This document shows, in pieces, positions 28,586 through 39,073 of a stretch of DNA of 64,000 nucleotides (its first letter is position 1; every line of letters begins with the position of its first letter). The translations under genes and the position numbers were made by a program. The notes under the pieces were generated by a model. The model saw nothing but the letters and a program-made list of their open reading frames with translations, was not told the DNA's origin and searched no databases. The stretch is from Bradyrhizobium sp. sBnM-33 (lineage in GTDB: Bacteria > Pseudomonadota > Alphaproteobacteria > Rhizobiales > Xanthobacteraceae): the NCBI RefSeq assembly GCF_032917945.1, contig NZ_CP136624.1:6014001-6078000 (forward strand). Direction: 5' to 3'.

Positions 28586-29806
28586 TTATTTCTTTACCAG
28601 TGGGCAGACGCTTTCCGACAGTGGCCGGAATGCCTGATCTGCGGGGGTCGTTCCAACCAGCTTGTAATAGTCCCACGGTCCCTTGGATTCGGAAGGCTTC
28701 TTGACCTCAAACAGGTAGGCCGGATGAAGCTTGCGGCCGTCGGGGCGGATCGTGCCCTTGCCAAACAGCGGATCATCGGTCGGCGTTTCCTTCATTTTCG
28801 CCACCACCTTGACGCCGTCATGCGGATTGCCGCCCATGGCATCGATCGTCTTGAAATAGTGGATCAGGCCCGAATACACGCCGGCCTGCACCATGGACGG
28901 CATCGCCTTGTTCTTCATGCGCTCGGAGAAGCGTTTGGAGAACGCGCGGGTGCCGTCGTTCAAGTCCCAGTAAAACGTCTCAGTGAAGTTCAGTCCCTGC
29001 GCCACTCTGAGCCCGAGGGAGTGGACGTCATTGATGAACAGCAACAGCCCGGCCAGCTTCTGTCCGCCCGCCACGATGCCGAATTCCGACGCCTGCTTGA
29101 TCGTGTTGGTGGTATCGCCGCCGGCGTTAGCCATGCCGATGATCTTCGCCTTGGAAGCCTGCGCCTGCAGCAGGAACGAGGAGAAATCCGACGAATTCAG
29201 GGGATGCCTGACAGTGCCGATTACCTTGCCGCCCGACTTCACGACGACCGCGGCGGTGTCGCGTTCCAGCGCGTGGCCGAAAGCGTAGTCCGCGGTCAGG
29301 AAGTACCAGGTGTCGCCACCGGCCTTCACCAGCGCCTGCCCCGTGCTGTTTGCGAGCATGTAGGTGTCGTAGACCCAGTGAATCGTGTTCGGCGAGCACT
29401 GTGCATTGGTGAGGTCCGACGTCGCTGCGCCGGTATTGATCATGACAGCGTTCTTTTCCTTCACCAGATTGTTGACCGCCAGCGCCACGCCGGAGTTCAG
29501 CACATCCACGAAGATATCGACCTTCTCGACGTCGATCCATTGACGCGCAATGGTGGTGCCGATGTCGGGCTTGTTCTGGTGGTCGGCGGAAACGATGTCG
29601 ATCTTCCAACCCTTGGCCGCGAGGCCGGAATCCTCAACTGCCATCTGGGCGGCGACCGTGGAGCCGGCGCCGCCGAGGTCGGAGTAAAGGCCGGAATTGT
29701 CGGTGAGCACGCCGATCTTGACGGTCTTGTCTTGCGCCATGGCGCCGCCGCCTGCGGCCAGCGCCAGAGCGGTGCCGAGGAAGAGAGCTGAAATCCGATG
29801 TTTCAT
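28586..29806 (-). CDS. Branched-chain amino acid-type ABC transporter substrate-binding protein
   Basis: This 406-residue periplasmic PBP1-fold protein has a signal peptide cleaved after GGGAMA-QDK. The mature start KTVKIGVLTDNSGLYSDLGG and conserved ADHQNKPDIG and HPLNSSDFSSFLLQAQ stretches are shared with the orphan paralogue at 11026-12252. It sits third in the liv operon and should deliver the ligand to LivH-LivM. The ligand may be a branched-chain amino acid, urea-like or aromatic compound; the subfamily is not decisive. ATG 29806 follows GGAG. Confidence 0.93.
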   Translation of the reverse strand: MKHRISALFLGTALALAAGGGAMAQDKTVKIGVLTDNSGLYSDLGGAGSTVAAQMAVEDSGLAAKGWKIDIVSADHQNKPDIGTTIARQWIDVEKVDIFVDVLNSGVALAVNNLVKEKNAVMINTGAATSDLTNAQCSPNTIHWVYDTYMLANSTGQALVKAGGDTWYFLTADYAFGHALERDTAAVVVKSGGKVIGTVRHPLNSSDFSSFLLQAQASKAKIIGMANAGGDTTNTIKQASEFGIVAGGQKLAGLLLFINDVHSLGLRVAQGLNFTETFYWDLNDGTRAFSKRFSERMKNKAMPSMVQAGVYSGLIHYFKTIDAMGGNPHDGVKVVAKMKETPTDDPLFGKGTIRPDGRKLHPAYLFEVKKPSESKGPWDYYKLVGTTPADQAFRPLSESVCPLVKK

Positions 29807-29838
29807 AGTATCTCCATTAATCCAGAGTGCAGTACTGA

Positions 29839-30574
<736 letters not shown>

Positions 30575-30582
<8 letters not shown>

Positions 30583-31327
30583 GACCGGCCCCCAGATAGG
30601 CTTCCTTGACGCGCTCGTCCTTGGACAATTCGGCGTAATTGCCTTGCGCCAGTACCTGACCGCGCGTCAGCACCGTGATGATATCGGACAGGTTGGCGAC
30701 CACGGAGAGATTATGTTCGACCATCAGGATGGTGTGCCTCGCCGAGATGCGCTTGATCAGGGCTGCGATCTTGTCGATGTCTTCATGACCCATGCCCGCC
30801 ATCGGCTCGTCGAGCAGCATCATCTCGGGATCAAGCGCCAGCGTCGTTGCAATCTCCAGCGCGCGCTTGCGTCCATAGGGCATCTCGACCGCCGGTGTAT
30901 TGGCGAACTCGCTCAAGCCCACGTCGTTCAGCAGGTCGAGGGCGCGGCCGTTGAATCGGTCGAGCACGCGCTTGGAGCGCCAGAAATCGAACGAGCTGCC
31001 ATGCTGGCGCTGTAACGCGACACGAACGTTCTCCAGCGCGGTCAGGTGCGGAAACACCGCCGAAATCTGGAACGAACGCACCAGCCCGAGCCGGGCAACA
31101 TCGGCCGGCGCCATCGCGGTAATGTCCTGTCCCTTGTACAGGATCTGCCCGGCAGAAGGCTTCAGGAACTTGGTCAAGAGGTTGAAGCACGTCGTCTTGC
31201 CGGCGCCGTTCGGCCCGATCAACGCATGAATACTACCGCGACGTACCTTGAGGGCGACATCGCGAACGGCGAAGAAACCCGCGAATTCCTTGGTCAATCC
31301 GTGGGTCTCGAGAATGAACTCAGCCAA
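30575..31327 (-). CDS. livG: Branched-chain amino acid ABC transporter ATP-binding protein LivG
   Basis: This 250-residue ABC ATPase has Walker A IGPNGAGKTTCFNLL, Walker B MMLLDEPMAGMGHEDID and the switch motif LMVEHNLSVV. The signature region reads VEMPYGRKRALEIATTLAL, with PYG in place of SGG as in many LivG proteins. TTG 31327 is chosen because GAGGGGG precedes it and the protein then starts AEFILETHGLTKEF, as in homologues. The frame extends 99 codons further upstream without similarity. It is the first gene of the liv operon. Confidence 0.92.
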
Positions 31328-31699
31328 ACAAATTTCCCCCTCAGCCGTCTCCGCGAAGTCACTCGCGCGCGGCCAATTTTTCCCTGTTCGGGCAGGCTCT
31401 CCTGGACGTCCTGGAAACCGTCCCGAACCCGCCGCCTCCGGCCGGAATATGCCGTCAACGCGATGGATTAGGCAAGGTGGAATGCTGCCACGCCCAACCG
31501 CGCGCTGCGGTTCCGGATGCGCCATAAGTCGAATGGTGCCGCCGGCGCGGCTCGGCGGGCCACGAGCCGCGCTCAACCGTAATCTCGCGCCCGGCAAGCC
31601 ATCGTTAACGGTGTTTTGCTGCAATCCGGCGCGCTTTCACACAATATTTTCCCCTCAGGCGCATCATCTCGCGATTTAGATCGCGTAGGAATTGCCGTT
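31328..31699. other. Intergenic region between divergent livG and PAS genes
   Basis: About 370 bp holds no recognisable gene. The open frames that cross it extend LivG or the PAS protein without family support. A small inverted repeat CGCGATTTAGATCGCG lies near 31673-31688, close to the PAS gene start. Promoters for the liv operon and the PAS gene must lie here. Confidence 0.5.
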
Positions 31700-32302
31700 T
31701 TGGAATTTAAAAGCGCGGGACCGTCGGTCGTCAAATCTATCAAGCAGCGCGACCTGCTGAACACCTGGCTGCGGCTATACGCCCGCGACCAATCAATACC
31801 ACGCACGGCGGAATACCAGCCGGCGCGGATCGAGGACGAATTTCCCGATCTGGTACTCTACACCGTCGATACCAGCCCGCAGCCGCCGCGTCTGACCATC
31901 CAGAGCGACGGCACGCGGATGTCGACGGCTTATGGGAATACCGGCAAGGGCCGCTATCTCGACGAGTATCTGGGCGCAAGGCTCGCTCCGGTCGTGATGC
32001 CCGTCTATCATGAATGCATCGCGCGGCGCCTTCCTGTCTATACCATCGCCAATATCGACGACATCTACGGGCGAATCGTCGCCTATGAGCGGCTGTTGCT
32101 GCCGTTCTCGGATGACGGCAGCGTCACCCATATCATCGCTTCGCTGAAAACCATCAGCGAAGACGGCGGCTTCGAGATCAAGAATCTGATGCGCGGAAAC
32201 GACAAACTGCCGGTGCCGAAGCTTCGCACCATCATCGACAGCGATCTCTTCCATCGCGCGCCCGGCCGCATTCCATCCGGCGATGAACTCGAATTCGATT
32301 AG
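31700..32302 (+). CDS. PAS domain-containing protein
   Basis: This protein of about 200 residues has a single PAS-like sensory domain and no output domain. The segment LTIQSDGTRMSTAYGNTGKG and the following RLPVYTIANIDDIYGRIVAYERLLLPF-type beta-scaffold match rhizobial stand-alone PAS proteins. TTG 31700 is chosen because AGGAATT stands 8 nt upstream; a TTG at 31616 is a longer alternative. The 3' end overlaps the convergent ArsC-like gene by 4 bp. The signal and partner are unknown. Confidence 0.75.
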   Translation: MEFKSAGPSVVKSIKQRDLLNTWLRLYARDQSIPRTAEYQPARIEDEFPDLVLYTVDTSPQPPRLTIQSDGTRMSTAYGNTGKGRYLDEYLGARLAPVVMPVYHECIARRLPVYTIANIDDIYGRIVAYERLLLPFSDDGSVTHIIASLKTISEDGGFEIKNLMRGNDKLPVPKLRTIIDSDLFHRAPGRIPSGDELEFD

Positions 32303-32670
32303 GCCTTCCGCCCGCGCGGCTTTGACGCGACCTCGCTCGCGTAGATATCCGGCTTGAACCCGACCAGCAATTTGCCGCCGAGGTCGAGCACCGGCCGCTT
32401 TATCATCGAGGGCTGCGCCAGCATCAGCGCCAGCGCCTTGCGCTCGTTGAGACCTTCCTTGTCGCTGTCGGGCAGCTTCTTGAACGTCGTGCCGGCGCGA
32501 TTGAGCAGCGTTTCCCAGCCAACATCGTCGGACCATTGCTTGAGCTTGTCCTTGCCGATGCCGGCAAGCTTGTAGTCGTGGAAGTCGTAAGCCACGCCGT
32601 GGTTGTCGAGCCAGGCGCGCGCCTTCTTCATGGTGTCGCAGTTCTTGATGCCGTAGATGGTGATGGGCAT
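32299..32670 (-). CDS. ArsC/Spx family reductase-like protein
   Basis: This 123-residue thioredoxin-fold protein starts MPITIYGIKNCDTMKKARAW. Only one active-site Cys (NCDT) is present and no arsenate-operon genes are nearby, which fits the YffB/Spx branch better than true arsenate reductase. The RPVLDLGGKLLVGFK segment is the conserved cis-Pro region. It probably acts as a glutathione-dependent thiol reductase. Confidence 0.88.
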   Translation of the reverse strand: MPITIYGIKNCDTMKKARAWLDNHGVAYDFHDYKLAGIGKDKLKQWSDDVGWETLLNRAGTTFKKLPDSDKEGLNERKALALMLAQPSMIKRPVLDLGGKLLVGFKPDIYASEVASKPRGRKA

Positions 32671-32745
32671 TCAGGTTCATTCCAGAATGGTGGAGTTCGG
32701 TCGCCTATTGTAGGGTGTCGCCAGATTCTTTGCATCCGGAGCGGC

Positions 32746-33195
32746 TCAGTTCCTGGCATAAGATTCCAGGTACTCGGCGGATGGTGGAATCGGCGTGATG
32801 ACATCGATCAATACGCCGTTGGGGTCTTCAGTGATGAAGTGCCGCTGACCGAAGGGCTCATCGCGGAGCGGAAGCAGGATGGGCAGCCCGGCCGCACGAA
32901 GCTTGCCGTAGACCTCATCGACGTCTTGAACTTCAAAATTGATCAGAACACCGCGCGTGGTGCCGCGCGCTTTCGCGGGGATCGTGTCGTGATCGCCCGC
33001 CAGGATCGCCAAGGCAACGTTCTCTTGCACCTTCGACCGCAGATGCACGTACCAGTCCGCCTCGAACGCCGGCTCGAAATCAAAGTGCGCTCGATAGAAT
33101 GCAGAGGTCGCAGCGACGTTGTCGAAAAGGACGCAGGAGCAACATCGACCGCAGCGCGACCACCCGCGGGAGGGTGCTTGAAGCGGCCAAAACAC
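32746..33195 (-). CDS. VOC/glyoxalase family protein with doubtful N-terminus
   Basis: From residue 22 onward this is a normal VOC metal-binding domain ([20 protein letters not shown] through [20 protein letters not shown]). The 21 residues before it ([19 protein letters not shown]) do not look like a VOC start, the start codon is GTG and no ribosome site is seen. An ATG in another frame at 33145 reads MLLL and would join the domain after a small frameshift. The 5' end overlaps the divergent TetR gene by 97 bp. The annotated start is therefore uncertain. Confidence 0.7.
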   Translation of the reverse strand: MFWPLQAPSRGWSRCGRCCSCVLFDNVAATSAFYRAHFDFEPAFEADWYVHLRSKVQENVALAILAGDHDTIPAKARGTTRGVLINFEVQDVDEVYGKLRAAGLPILLPLRDEPFGQRHFITEDPNGVLIDVITPIPPSAEYLESYARN

Positions 33196-33731
33196 TTTTT
33201 ATCGCAAAGGGATATGCCGCCACCGGGACCCCCGAGATTGCCGCGCAAGCGGGAGTGACCCGGGGTGCGGTCTACCATCATTTCGAGGATAAAAGGGCCC
33301 TCTATCTCGCCTTGGTCGAGGCTGAGTCCGCCGCTGTTGCCGCCGAGATCGAGGACGCTGCTTCGGCGGCGGACGCTCCGATGCAGATGCTCCATACGGG
33401 CGCTTCAGCGTACTTGCGCGCGATGCAGAAGGAAGGACGAACACGCCTGATCCTGATCGAGGCGCCCGCCGTTCTGGGTTTTGAAACCGTGGATGCCATC
33501 GACGCCAAACATAGCCGCCGAACTTTGTTGGAGGGCCTGGAAGCTGTGATCCGCCCCTCGCCCGAAACCTCGCTCATCGGCGTGGTCAATATCCTCTCTG
33601 CGGCCTTCGACCGGGCGGCTATCGCCATCGCTGCAGGCGGCAACTTTTCCGACTACGACATGGCGTTGAAGCAACTGATGGATGGCCTTGTCGCCGAGAG
33701 GTCGACCTCGTCCAGCCATCTGTCCGCGTGA
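33099..33731 (+). CDS. TetR family transcriptional regulator
   Basis: This regulator of up to 210 residues has a TetR helix-turn-helix ([26 protein letters not shown]) and a C-terminal ligand domain of the TetR_C_33 type. ATG 33099 is the only standard start, giving a basic leader ([19 protein letters not shown]). AGGAG at 33135-33139 precedes an ATC codon at 33144 that would give a textbook TetR start ([15 protein letters not shown]), so the real start may be altered. It faces the VOC gene and overlaps it. Confidence 0.8.
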   Translation: MQRSQRRCRKGRRSNIDRSATTRGRVLEAAKTLFIAKGYAATGTPEIAAQAGVTRGAVYHHFEDKRALYLALVEAESAAVAAEIEDAASAADAPMQMLHTGASAYLRAMQKEGRTRLILIEAPAVLGFETVDAIDAKHSRRTLLEGLEAVIRPSPETSLIGVVNILSAAFDRAAIAIAAGGNFSDYDMALKQLMDGLVAERSTSSSHLSA

Positions 33732-33805
33732 ACGAGGCATCTCACTCGCGGCCGAACGATGTTAACCGGCCGCTTGTGGAAAGTGCGCCGGGAAGCATCC
33801 AGTGC

Positions 33806-34510
33806 TCACGGCCGCTTCGGAATCTCCAACCCGCGCTGCACCGCGGGTCGTGCCAGGCCGCGATCAAGCCAGGCCGATACGCTCTTGAAGCCGTCGAACG
33901 CGACGAGTTCGCGCGCACCATAAAAGCCGATCAGGTTGCGCACCCAGCCGAGCATGGAAATGTCGGCGATGGTGTACTCGCCGTCCATGATCCACTGCCG
34001 CCCCGCAAGCCGCGCCTCCATGACGTCCAGCAGGCGTTTCGACTCGGCGACATAGCGCTCGAGCGGCCGCTTGTCGGCATACTCCTTGCCCGCAAATTTG
34101 TAGAAAAAGCCGACCTGCCCGAACATTGGTCCGATTCCGCCCATCTGGAAATGCACCCACTGGATGGTCTGGTATCGCCGCGCCGGATCGGCTGGCAGAA
34201 GCTTGCCGGTCTTCTCCGCGAGATATTCCAGGATCGCGCCAGACTCGAACAGCGGCAGCGGTTTTCCTCCCGGCCCATTGGGATCGAGAATTGCGGGAAT
34301 CTTGCCGTTCGGGTTCAGCGACAGGAATTCCGGCGTCTTCTGGTCGTCCTTGTTGAAGTCGACCAGATGCACCTCGTAGGGCAAGCCAATCTCTTCGAGC
34401 ATGATCGAAACCTTTACGCCGTTTGGCGTCGGCAGCGAATAGAGCTGAAGGCGGTCGGGATGTTTGGCGGGCCAGCGCTTGGTGATCGGGAAGGCGGAAA
34501 GATCGGGCAT
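33806..34510 (-). CDS. Glutathione S-transferase family protein (YfcG/YghU-like)
   Basis: This 234-residue protein has an N-terminal thioredoxin-like domain (LYSLPTPNGVKVSIMLEEIG) and a C-terminal all-helical domain. The TPNGVKVS motif is diagnostic of the Nu-class disulfide-bond oxidoreductases YfcG and YghU, which reduce small disulfides with glutathione. The GSH-binding FESGAILEYLAEKTG is intact. ATG 34510 is used; the TTG one codon upstream is ignored. Confidence 0.92.
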   Translation of the reverse strand: MPDLSAFPITKRWPAKHPDRLQLYSLPTPNGVKVSIMLEEIGLPYEVHLVDFNKDDQKTPEFLSLNPNGKIPAILDPNGPGGKPLPLFESGAILEYLAEKTGKLLPADPARRYQTIQWVHFQMGGIGPMFGQVGFFYKFAGKEYADKRPLERYVAESKRLLDVMEARLAGRQWIMDGEYTIADISMLGWVRNLIGFYGARELVAFDGFKSVSAWLDRGLARPAVQRGLEIPKRP

Positions 34511-34587
34511 CAAAACTCGTTTTGCATGGTTATTGTTGCGCGGCTAATGTACGGCCAATGCCGCACATAACAAGGTCCGGGCCGTTC

Positions 34588-35460
34588 ATGACCGATCAAC
34601 CGTCTCCGGCGAAGTTCGGCCTCACTGATGAGGAGCTTGCAGCTCACCCGACCATGTTCGCGGCCGATGCGCTGAACGATCAGGTCGTCGTCGTAACGGG
34701 CGGCGCCGGCGGCATCGGGCGGGCGATCGCCTGGCTGTTCGCGCGGCTGGGCGCGCATGTCGCCGTGGTCGGGCGCGACGGCGGCAAGCTCGACGCGCTC
34801 GTCGCCCAACTGACGGGCCGCGGCCTCAAGGCATCCGCGCGTGTCGCCGACATCAGGGAGCCCGATGCGGTCAACGCCCTGTTCGACACGATCTGGGCCG
34901 CGCAAGGCCGCGTCGACTGCCTGATCAACAGCGCCGGCGGGCAATTTCCCCAAGCTGCGATCGATTTCTCCGTGAAAGGCTGGAACGCCGTTATCAACAC
35001 CAATCTGAACGGCACCTGGTACATGATGCAGGCCGCCGCGCAGCGCTGGCGCGACCAGAAGCATCCCGGCAGCATCGTCAACATCGTGGTCGTGACGACG
35101 CATGGCCTCTACGGCATCGCGCACACGATTGCTGCACGGAGCGGCGTCATCGGGCTGTCGCGCGCCGTCGCAGTCGAATGGGCGCCGCTGAACATCCGAG
35201 TCAATTGCGTGGCGCCCGGCGCGATCGAAACCGAAGGCTGGAACGTCTATTCGCCGGAGGCCCGCGCTGCCTACCCGCGCTCGAATCCGATGATGCGCAC
35301 AGGCTCGCCCTGGGACGTCGCCGAAGCCACTGTCTTTCTCGCTGGTCCTTCAGCCAAATTCGTCACCGGCGAAACGCTGACCGTCGACGGCGGCGGTCAG
35401 CTCTGGGGCGAAACTTGGACCACCGGCAAGCCCGCCTATTTCAGCGGCGGCGACAAGTGA
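34588..35460 (+). CDS. SDR family oxidoreductase, trans-2-enoyl-CoA reductase-like
   Basis: This 290-residue SDR has cofactor motif TGGAGGIGRAIAWLFARLG and NSAGG in the core. The usual Tyr-x3-Lys is replaced by a segment HTIAARSGVIGLSRAVAVEW. Peroxisomal trans-2-enoyl-CoA reductases have the same style (HSGAARAGV), so it probably reduces the double bond of an enoyl-CoA rather than a ketone. ATG 34588 (MTDQPSPAKFGLTDEE) is the chosen start; longer frames lack support. It lies 21 bp before a HAD gene. Confidence 0.85.
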   Translation: MTDQPSPAKFGLTDEELAAHPTMFAADALNDQVVVVTGGAGGIGRAIAWLFARLGAHVAVVGRDGGKLDALVAQLTGRGLKASARVADIREPDAVNALFDTIWAAQGRVDCLINSAGGQFPQAAIDFSVKGWNAVINTNLNGTWYMMQAAAQRWRDQKHPGSIVNIVVVTTHGLYGIAHTIAARSGVIGLSRAVAVEWAPLNIRVNCVAPGAIETEGWNVYSPEARAAYPRSNPMMRTGSPWDVAEATVFLAGPSAKFVTGETLTVDGGGQLWGETWTTGKPAYFSGGDK

Positions 35461-35481
35461 TACGCTGAAAGCTGGGCTCGC

Positions 35482-36117
35482 ATGACACGCTATCGCCTTG
35501 CGATCTTCGACTTCGACGGCACGCTTGCCGACACGATCGACTGGTTTCGCGCCTCCTTTCATGACGCGATCGCACGCTTCGATCTCAAACCGGTCACGCC
35601 GGAGGAACTAGAAGGAATGCGCGGGCTGTCCGCGCGGGAAATCATGGAGCGTCTTGGCGTGTCCATGTGGCAGCTTCCAGCCATCGTGAACGACATGCGA
35701 AAGCGCAAGCTCGCCGCGGCGAGTGAGACGTCGCTGTTTGCCGGCATTCCGGAGATGCTGACCGACCTTCAGCGTTTCGGTATCAAGACCGCGATCGTCA
35801 GCTCCGACGGCGAGGCCTCCGTCCGGCAAGTGCTCGGTCCCGCCACCGCCCTGATTGCCCGGTTCGACTGCGGCGCCGCGGTATTCGGCAAGCATTGGAA
35901 ATTTCGACGGGTCGCCCGAATACTCGAAACGAAGCCGGCGCACACGATCTGCATCGGCGACGAGATCTGCGACATCGAAGCCGCGAAGGCGGCCGGTATG
36001 GATTCGGGCGCGGTAGCGTGGGGCTATGCCATCCCCGCCGCGCTGCAAGCGGCAGGACCAACGTATTTGTTCAACTCGATCGAGGAGATCACGCAGAGCC
36101 TTGCTGCAGCGAAATAA
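35482..36117 (+). CDS. HAD family hydrolase (phosphoglycolate phosphatase-like)
   Basis: This 211-residue phosphatase has motif I FDFDGTLADT with the nucleophile Asp, motif II VSSDGE, motif III Lys around FGKHWKFRR and motif IV IGDEICDIEAAKAAG. A helical cap lies between motifs I and II. It belongs to the Gph/PpaX-like subfamily; the substrate is unknown. It follows the SDR gene by 21 bp and is probably co-transcribed with it. Confidence 0.88.
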   Translation: MTRYRLAIFDFDGTLADTIDWFRASFHDAIARFDLKPVTPEELEGMRGLSAREIMERLGVSMWQLPAIVNDMRKRKLAAASETSLFAGIPEMLTDLQRFGIKTAIVSSDGEASVRQVLGPATALIARFDCGAAVFGKHWKFRRVARILETKPAHTICIGDEICDIEAAKAAGMDSGAVAWGYAIPAALQAAGPTYLFNSIEEITQSLAAAK

Positions 36118-36157
36118 TGCCGCTGGAGCTTTTGCTGTATTTCACTGCCGGTGGCTA

Positions 36158-36689
36158 TTATGCGCATAAGCACCATCGCGCGAGATGCCGATGGCCCCTC
36201 TGGCTGTACACGAGCACGAACTCCGTCACAGTCCAGACAACCGGTTCGATCGGATACTCGTCCACGCTGCGCGCGTCAGCAACGTTACGTGAAATTCGTG
36301 TTGGCGAGCCGCCTTAATCCTCTGCGCGCCATCGCGACACCAAGCATTTGCCGAAATGACTGTAACCGGCACAATCCCTTCTCGCCAATCAGGACAAACG
36401 GACGATTGCCCGGCCGCCCGCGGAAACTTGCCGTTCGATCGAACGATACCTCGAACGGTTCGGTTCGCAATTCCGTGGCCGCTTCGCGGGCGGCGCAAAG
36501 CTGGCGGTCCGGCAACCCACCCAGCGAAAATAGCGAAACGTGCAGCCGGTCTGGCGCAATGAGCTTGCCGTTCAGACAATGGGCGCGCTTGAGCACGCCC
36601 GCCAGCCGGTGAATTCGCTCTGCTGTGCCCGCGTCAGGAAGAGCCGCGAGGAACAATCGGCCACTACTAAAGCTTGCAAACTCGTCCAT
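36158..36689 (-). pseudogene. 2'-5' RNA ligase family protein, broken by two frameshifts
   Basis: The gene starts at ATG 36689 (MDEFASFSSGRLFLAALPD) and has the first H-x-S motif (RLHVSLFSLG). The frame stops at 36285 right after ANTNFT, where the family continues with PHVTLLYD. The bases that follow encode HVTLL in another frame, and then DARSVDEYPIEPVVWTVTEF in the third frame up to a stop at 36158-36160. Two small deletions explain this, the first probably 7 bp between CACG repeats. Intact homologues act as RNA 2',3'-cyclic phosphodiesterases. Confidence 0.8.
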
Positions 36690-36765
36690 GCTAGCGCAAC
36701 ACAAATCATGAACGCGAAATTGTGACAAGGCCCGAATACAACTCGTTCGGCAGGTTCCCGCAGCC

Positions 36766-38481
36766 TCACAGCACGCAGCCATGGTGCGCCGACGACACCA
36801 GCCGGATGTACTTGTCGTGCACCGATCCCGGTCGCACAGCGGCCGCCGGCGCGCGCCAGCCGGCCATGCGGCGGGCGATCTCTTCCGCTGACACTTCGAG
36901 ATTCACGGAGCGGGCGGCTGGGTCGATGACAATGGTGTCGCCGTCGCGCACCCCGGCGATCGGCCCGCCACGCGCGGCTTCGGGCGAGACGTGGCCGATC
37001 AGGATGCCGTGCGAGACGCCGGAAAAGCGGCCGTCAGTGATCAGCGCGACGTCCTCACCGAGACCCTGTCCTTGCAACTGAATGGTCAGCATTACCATTT
37101 CCGGCATACCGGGACCGCCCACCGGACCGACATTGCGCACGACGATGACGTTGCCCGGCACGATCTCGCCGGCGCGGATCGCGGCCATCGTATCGGCCTC
37201 GGACTCGAATACGCGCGCGGTGCCGCGAAATTGCCCCTTCTCGAGGGTCTTGCCCGATAATTTGAGCAGGCAGCTCTCCGGTGCGAGATTGCCCTTCAAG
37301 ACGCTGATGTGATTGTTCGCCGGCGCGATCGGTTTAGACACCGGAAAAACGATCTCCTGCGGCGGCATCTGCTCGAGCGTCAGCACATCGGCGAGATTTT
37401 CCGCCAGCGGCTTGCCGGTTACCGTCATAACATCGCCATGCAAAAGGCCCGCGCGCAGCAGCTCCTTCATGACCACAGGCACGCCTCCGATCGCATGAAG
37501 GCTGCCCATCGCGAAGGGGCCGTGCGGCTGCAAATTGGCGAGCAGCGGCACGCGCTCGCCGACTTGCTGGATGCGTTCGATCGTGATCGGCACCTGGGCC
37601 TCGCGCGCGACCGCGAGCAGATGCAGATACATGTTGGTCGAGCCGCCCATCGCATAGACGGTCGTGATCGCATTCTCGAACGCGCGCTCGGTCATGATGT
37701 CGCGTGGCCGGATGCCGGCTTGCATCAGCCGGTACAGGGCCTCGACCGAGGCGCGGGCCTGGGCGCGGACATCGGCGTGAATATCGCTGCCGGCATTGTA
37801 GTCGGCGGGATGCGAGGCGCCGCGCGGCAGCATCATGCCAATTGATTCTGCGATCGTGCTCATGGTGTTGGCCGTGAACATCGCGCCACAGGTGCCGCTG
37901 CCGGGCATCACGTTGCGCTCGACTTCCAACAGCTCATCGGCGGACAAGCGGCCGGACTCGTTGGCGGCGCGCGCCTCGGCGTAATCCATGATCGTCAGAT
38001 TGTTACCCTTGCTCGCCCATGCCCCGAAGGAGACGCTGCCCGGCGTGCTGGTGCCGGGATAGAGCACGAGGCCGAAAGCATTCGTCCGCGCCAGCGGCAT
38101 CAGCGCGGCGGCTCCCGTCTTGTCGCAACCAGAGATCACGATCATGGCGTCGCCGTGGTGCGCGTAATGACCGATCTCAAAACAGTCGGCGACGACATCG
38201 CGCGATGCGAGGCTATAGCCCGCCGTCGGCGTGCCCTGTGTCAGCGCATCCGATACCGCCGGAGCCCCGACGATCAACCCCTGCCCGCCGCGCTCGGCAA
38301 GGATTTCGACCAGGAGATCGGTAATGGCGCGCACGCGGTTGTTGCAGCGATGGGCGTTGGTATAAGCGCTGGCGATGGTCACCACCGCACTGGTCTCCGC
38401 AGCGCGGTCCGGATCAAATCCGGCGGCGCGCAACTCGACACGCGACCGCTTCCAATAGGTGCTGCTGTCCTGCGTCGTCAT
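36766..38481 (-). CDS. IlvD/Edd family dehydratase
   Basis: This 571-residue Fe-S dehydratase removes water from a 2,3-dihydroxy acid or sugar acid. Cluster ligands are visible as Cys in [20 protein letters not shown] and [13 protein letters not shown], the three-cysteine pattern of the [2Fe-2S] group. The C-terminal [20 protein letters not shown] is the family signature. The sequence is not that of the main IlvD and more like sugar-acid dehydratases (arabonate/xylonate type), so I do not give a symbol. It starts at ATG 38481. The Lin0512 gene upstream reads in the same direction. Confidence 0.85.
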   Translation of the reverse strand: MTTQDSSTYWKRSRVELRAAGFDPDRAAETSAVVTIASAYTNAHRCNNRVRAITDLLVEILAERGGQGLIVGAPAVSDALTQGTPTAGYSLASRDVVADCFEIGHYAHHGDAMIVISGCDKTGAAALMPLARTNAFGLVLYPGTSTPGSVSFGAWASKGNNLTIMDYAEARAANESGRLSADELLEVERNVMPGSGTCGAMFTANTMSTIAESIGMMLPRGASHPADYNAGSDIHADVRAQARASVEALYRLMQAGIRPRDIMTERAFENAITTVYAMGGSTNMYLHLLAVAREAQVPITIERIQQVGERVPLLANLQPHGPFAMGSLHAIGGVPVVMKELLRAGLLHGDVMTVTGKPLAENLADVLTLEQMPPQEIVFPVSKPIAPANNHISVLKGNLAPESCLLKLSGKTLEKGQFRGTARVFESEADTMAAIRAGEIVPGNVIVVRNVGPVGGPGMPEMVMLTIQLQGQGLGEDVALITDGRFSGVSHGILIGHVSPEAARGGPIAGVRDGDTIVIDPAARSVNLEVSAEEIARRMAGWRAPAAAVRPGSVHDKYIRLVSSAHHGCVL

Positions 38482-38550
38482 CGGGTGCTCCAGGTCTTCT
38501 GATTGATCGCACGGACGTTGGCGTCCGGCCTGATTGGCACTGAAACGAAT

Positions 38551-38901
38551 TTAGCCCGTCTTGCCGTCGTCAAAACTGACAATCACGGCAGCGTTGGCGA
38601 TGATGATGGAGTCGCTTCCGCTCTCGGCAGGAACTTCCAGCCCACCCTTCACCGCCGTCACGTTCACCGTCCCGTACGGCAGTTCCTTGGCAACGGCTGC
38701 CGTATCGACCCCGCTCGGGTCCGGCACCGCGACGGTAACCTCCACGAACATGTCGTTGGCGGTCTTTCCCAGCATCCGGAAGAAGCCGAGACTGGAGTGG
38801 CGGATGGCGTCCGAGACGGCGCGCTTGGCGGCTTTGGTCGCATCGCATCCGTGAACGTCGACGCCCATGCCCATTTCGGTGATACAGCGAACGCGCGCCA
38901 T
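38551..38901 (-). CDS. Lin0512 family protein
   Basis: This 116-residue protein of the Lin0512 (PF09585) family begins MARVRCITEMGMGVDVHG and contains RHSSLGFFRMLGKTANDMFV, both family hallmarks. It is a small ring-forming protein of unknown function that resembles cyanuric acid or metal-binding ring proteins in size. ATG 38901 is used since AGGAAA precedes it. It lies 69 bp upstream of the dehydratase gene and may be co-expressed. Confidence 0.85.
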   Translation of the reverse strand: MARVRCITEMGMGVDVHGCDATKAAKRAVSDAIRHSSLGFFRMLGKTANDMFVEVTVAVPDPSGVDTAAVAKELPYGTVNVTAVKGGLEVPAESGSDSIIIANAAVIVSFDDGKTG

Positions 38902-39073
38902 GGCATTTCCTATCTTATTTTCGTTCAAGTGAGAGACATATCAGCCGTCGACGATTCACGCGAGCGACAGGCGAGGCAAGATTAATCTGAATGCAGCCCG
39001 CGCCAATAGGTGCGTGCAGGAACCGATATCGGCTAAAATCGTTTTCGGTCTGGGTTCAATTCGAGGATCAATC

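Noticed and set aside
27521..29791. A 756-codon open frame antisense to the liv genes
   Set aside because: It is in codon-position register with the liv genes on the other strand, has low-complexity Arg/His/Gln composition and no domain. It is a GC-rich shadow.
34588..35460. Loss of the catalytic Tyr and Lys in an SDR
   Set aside because: Trans-2-enoyl-CoA reductase-type SDRs naturally have the H-x-x-A-A-R version, so this is not a defect.
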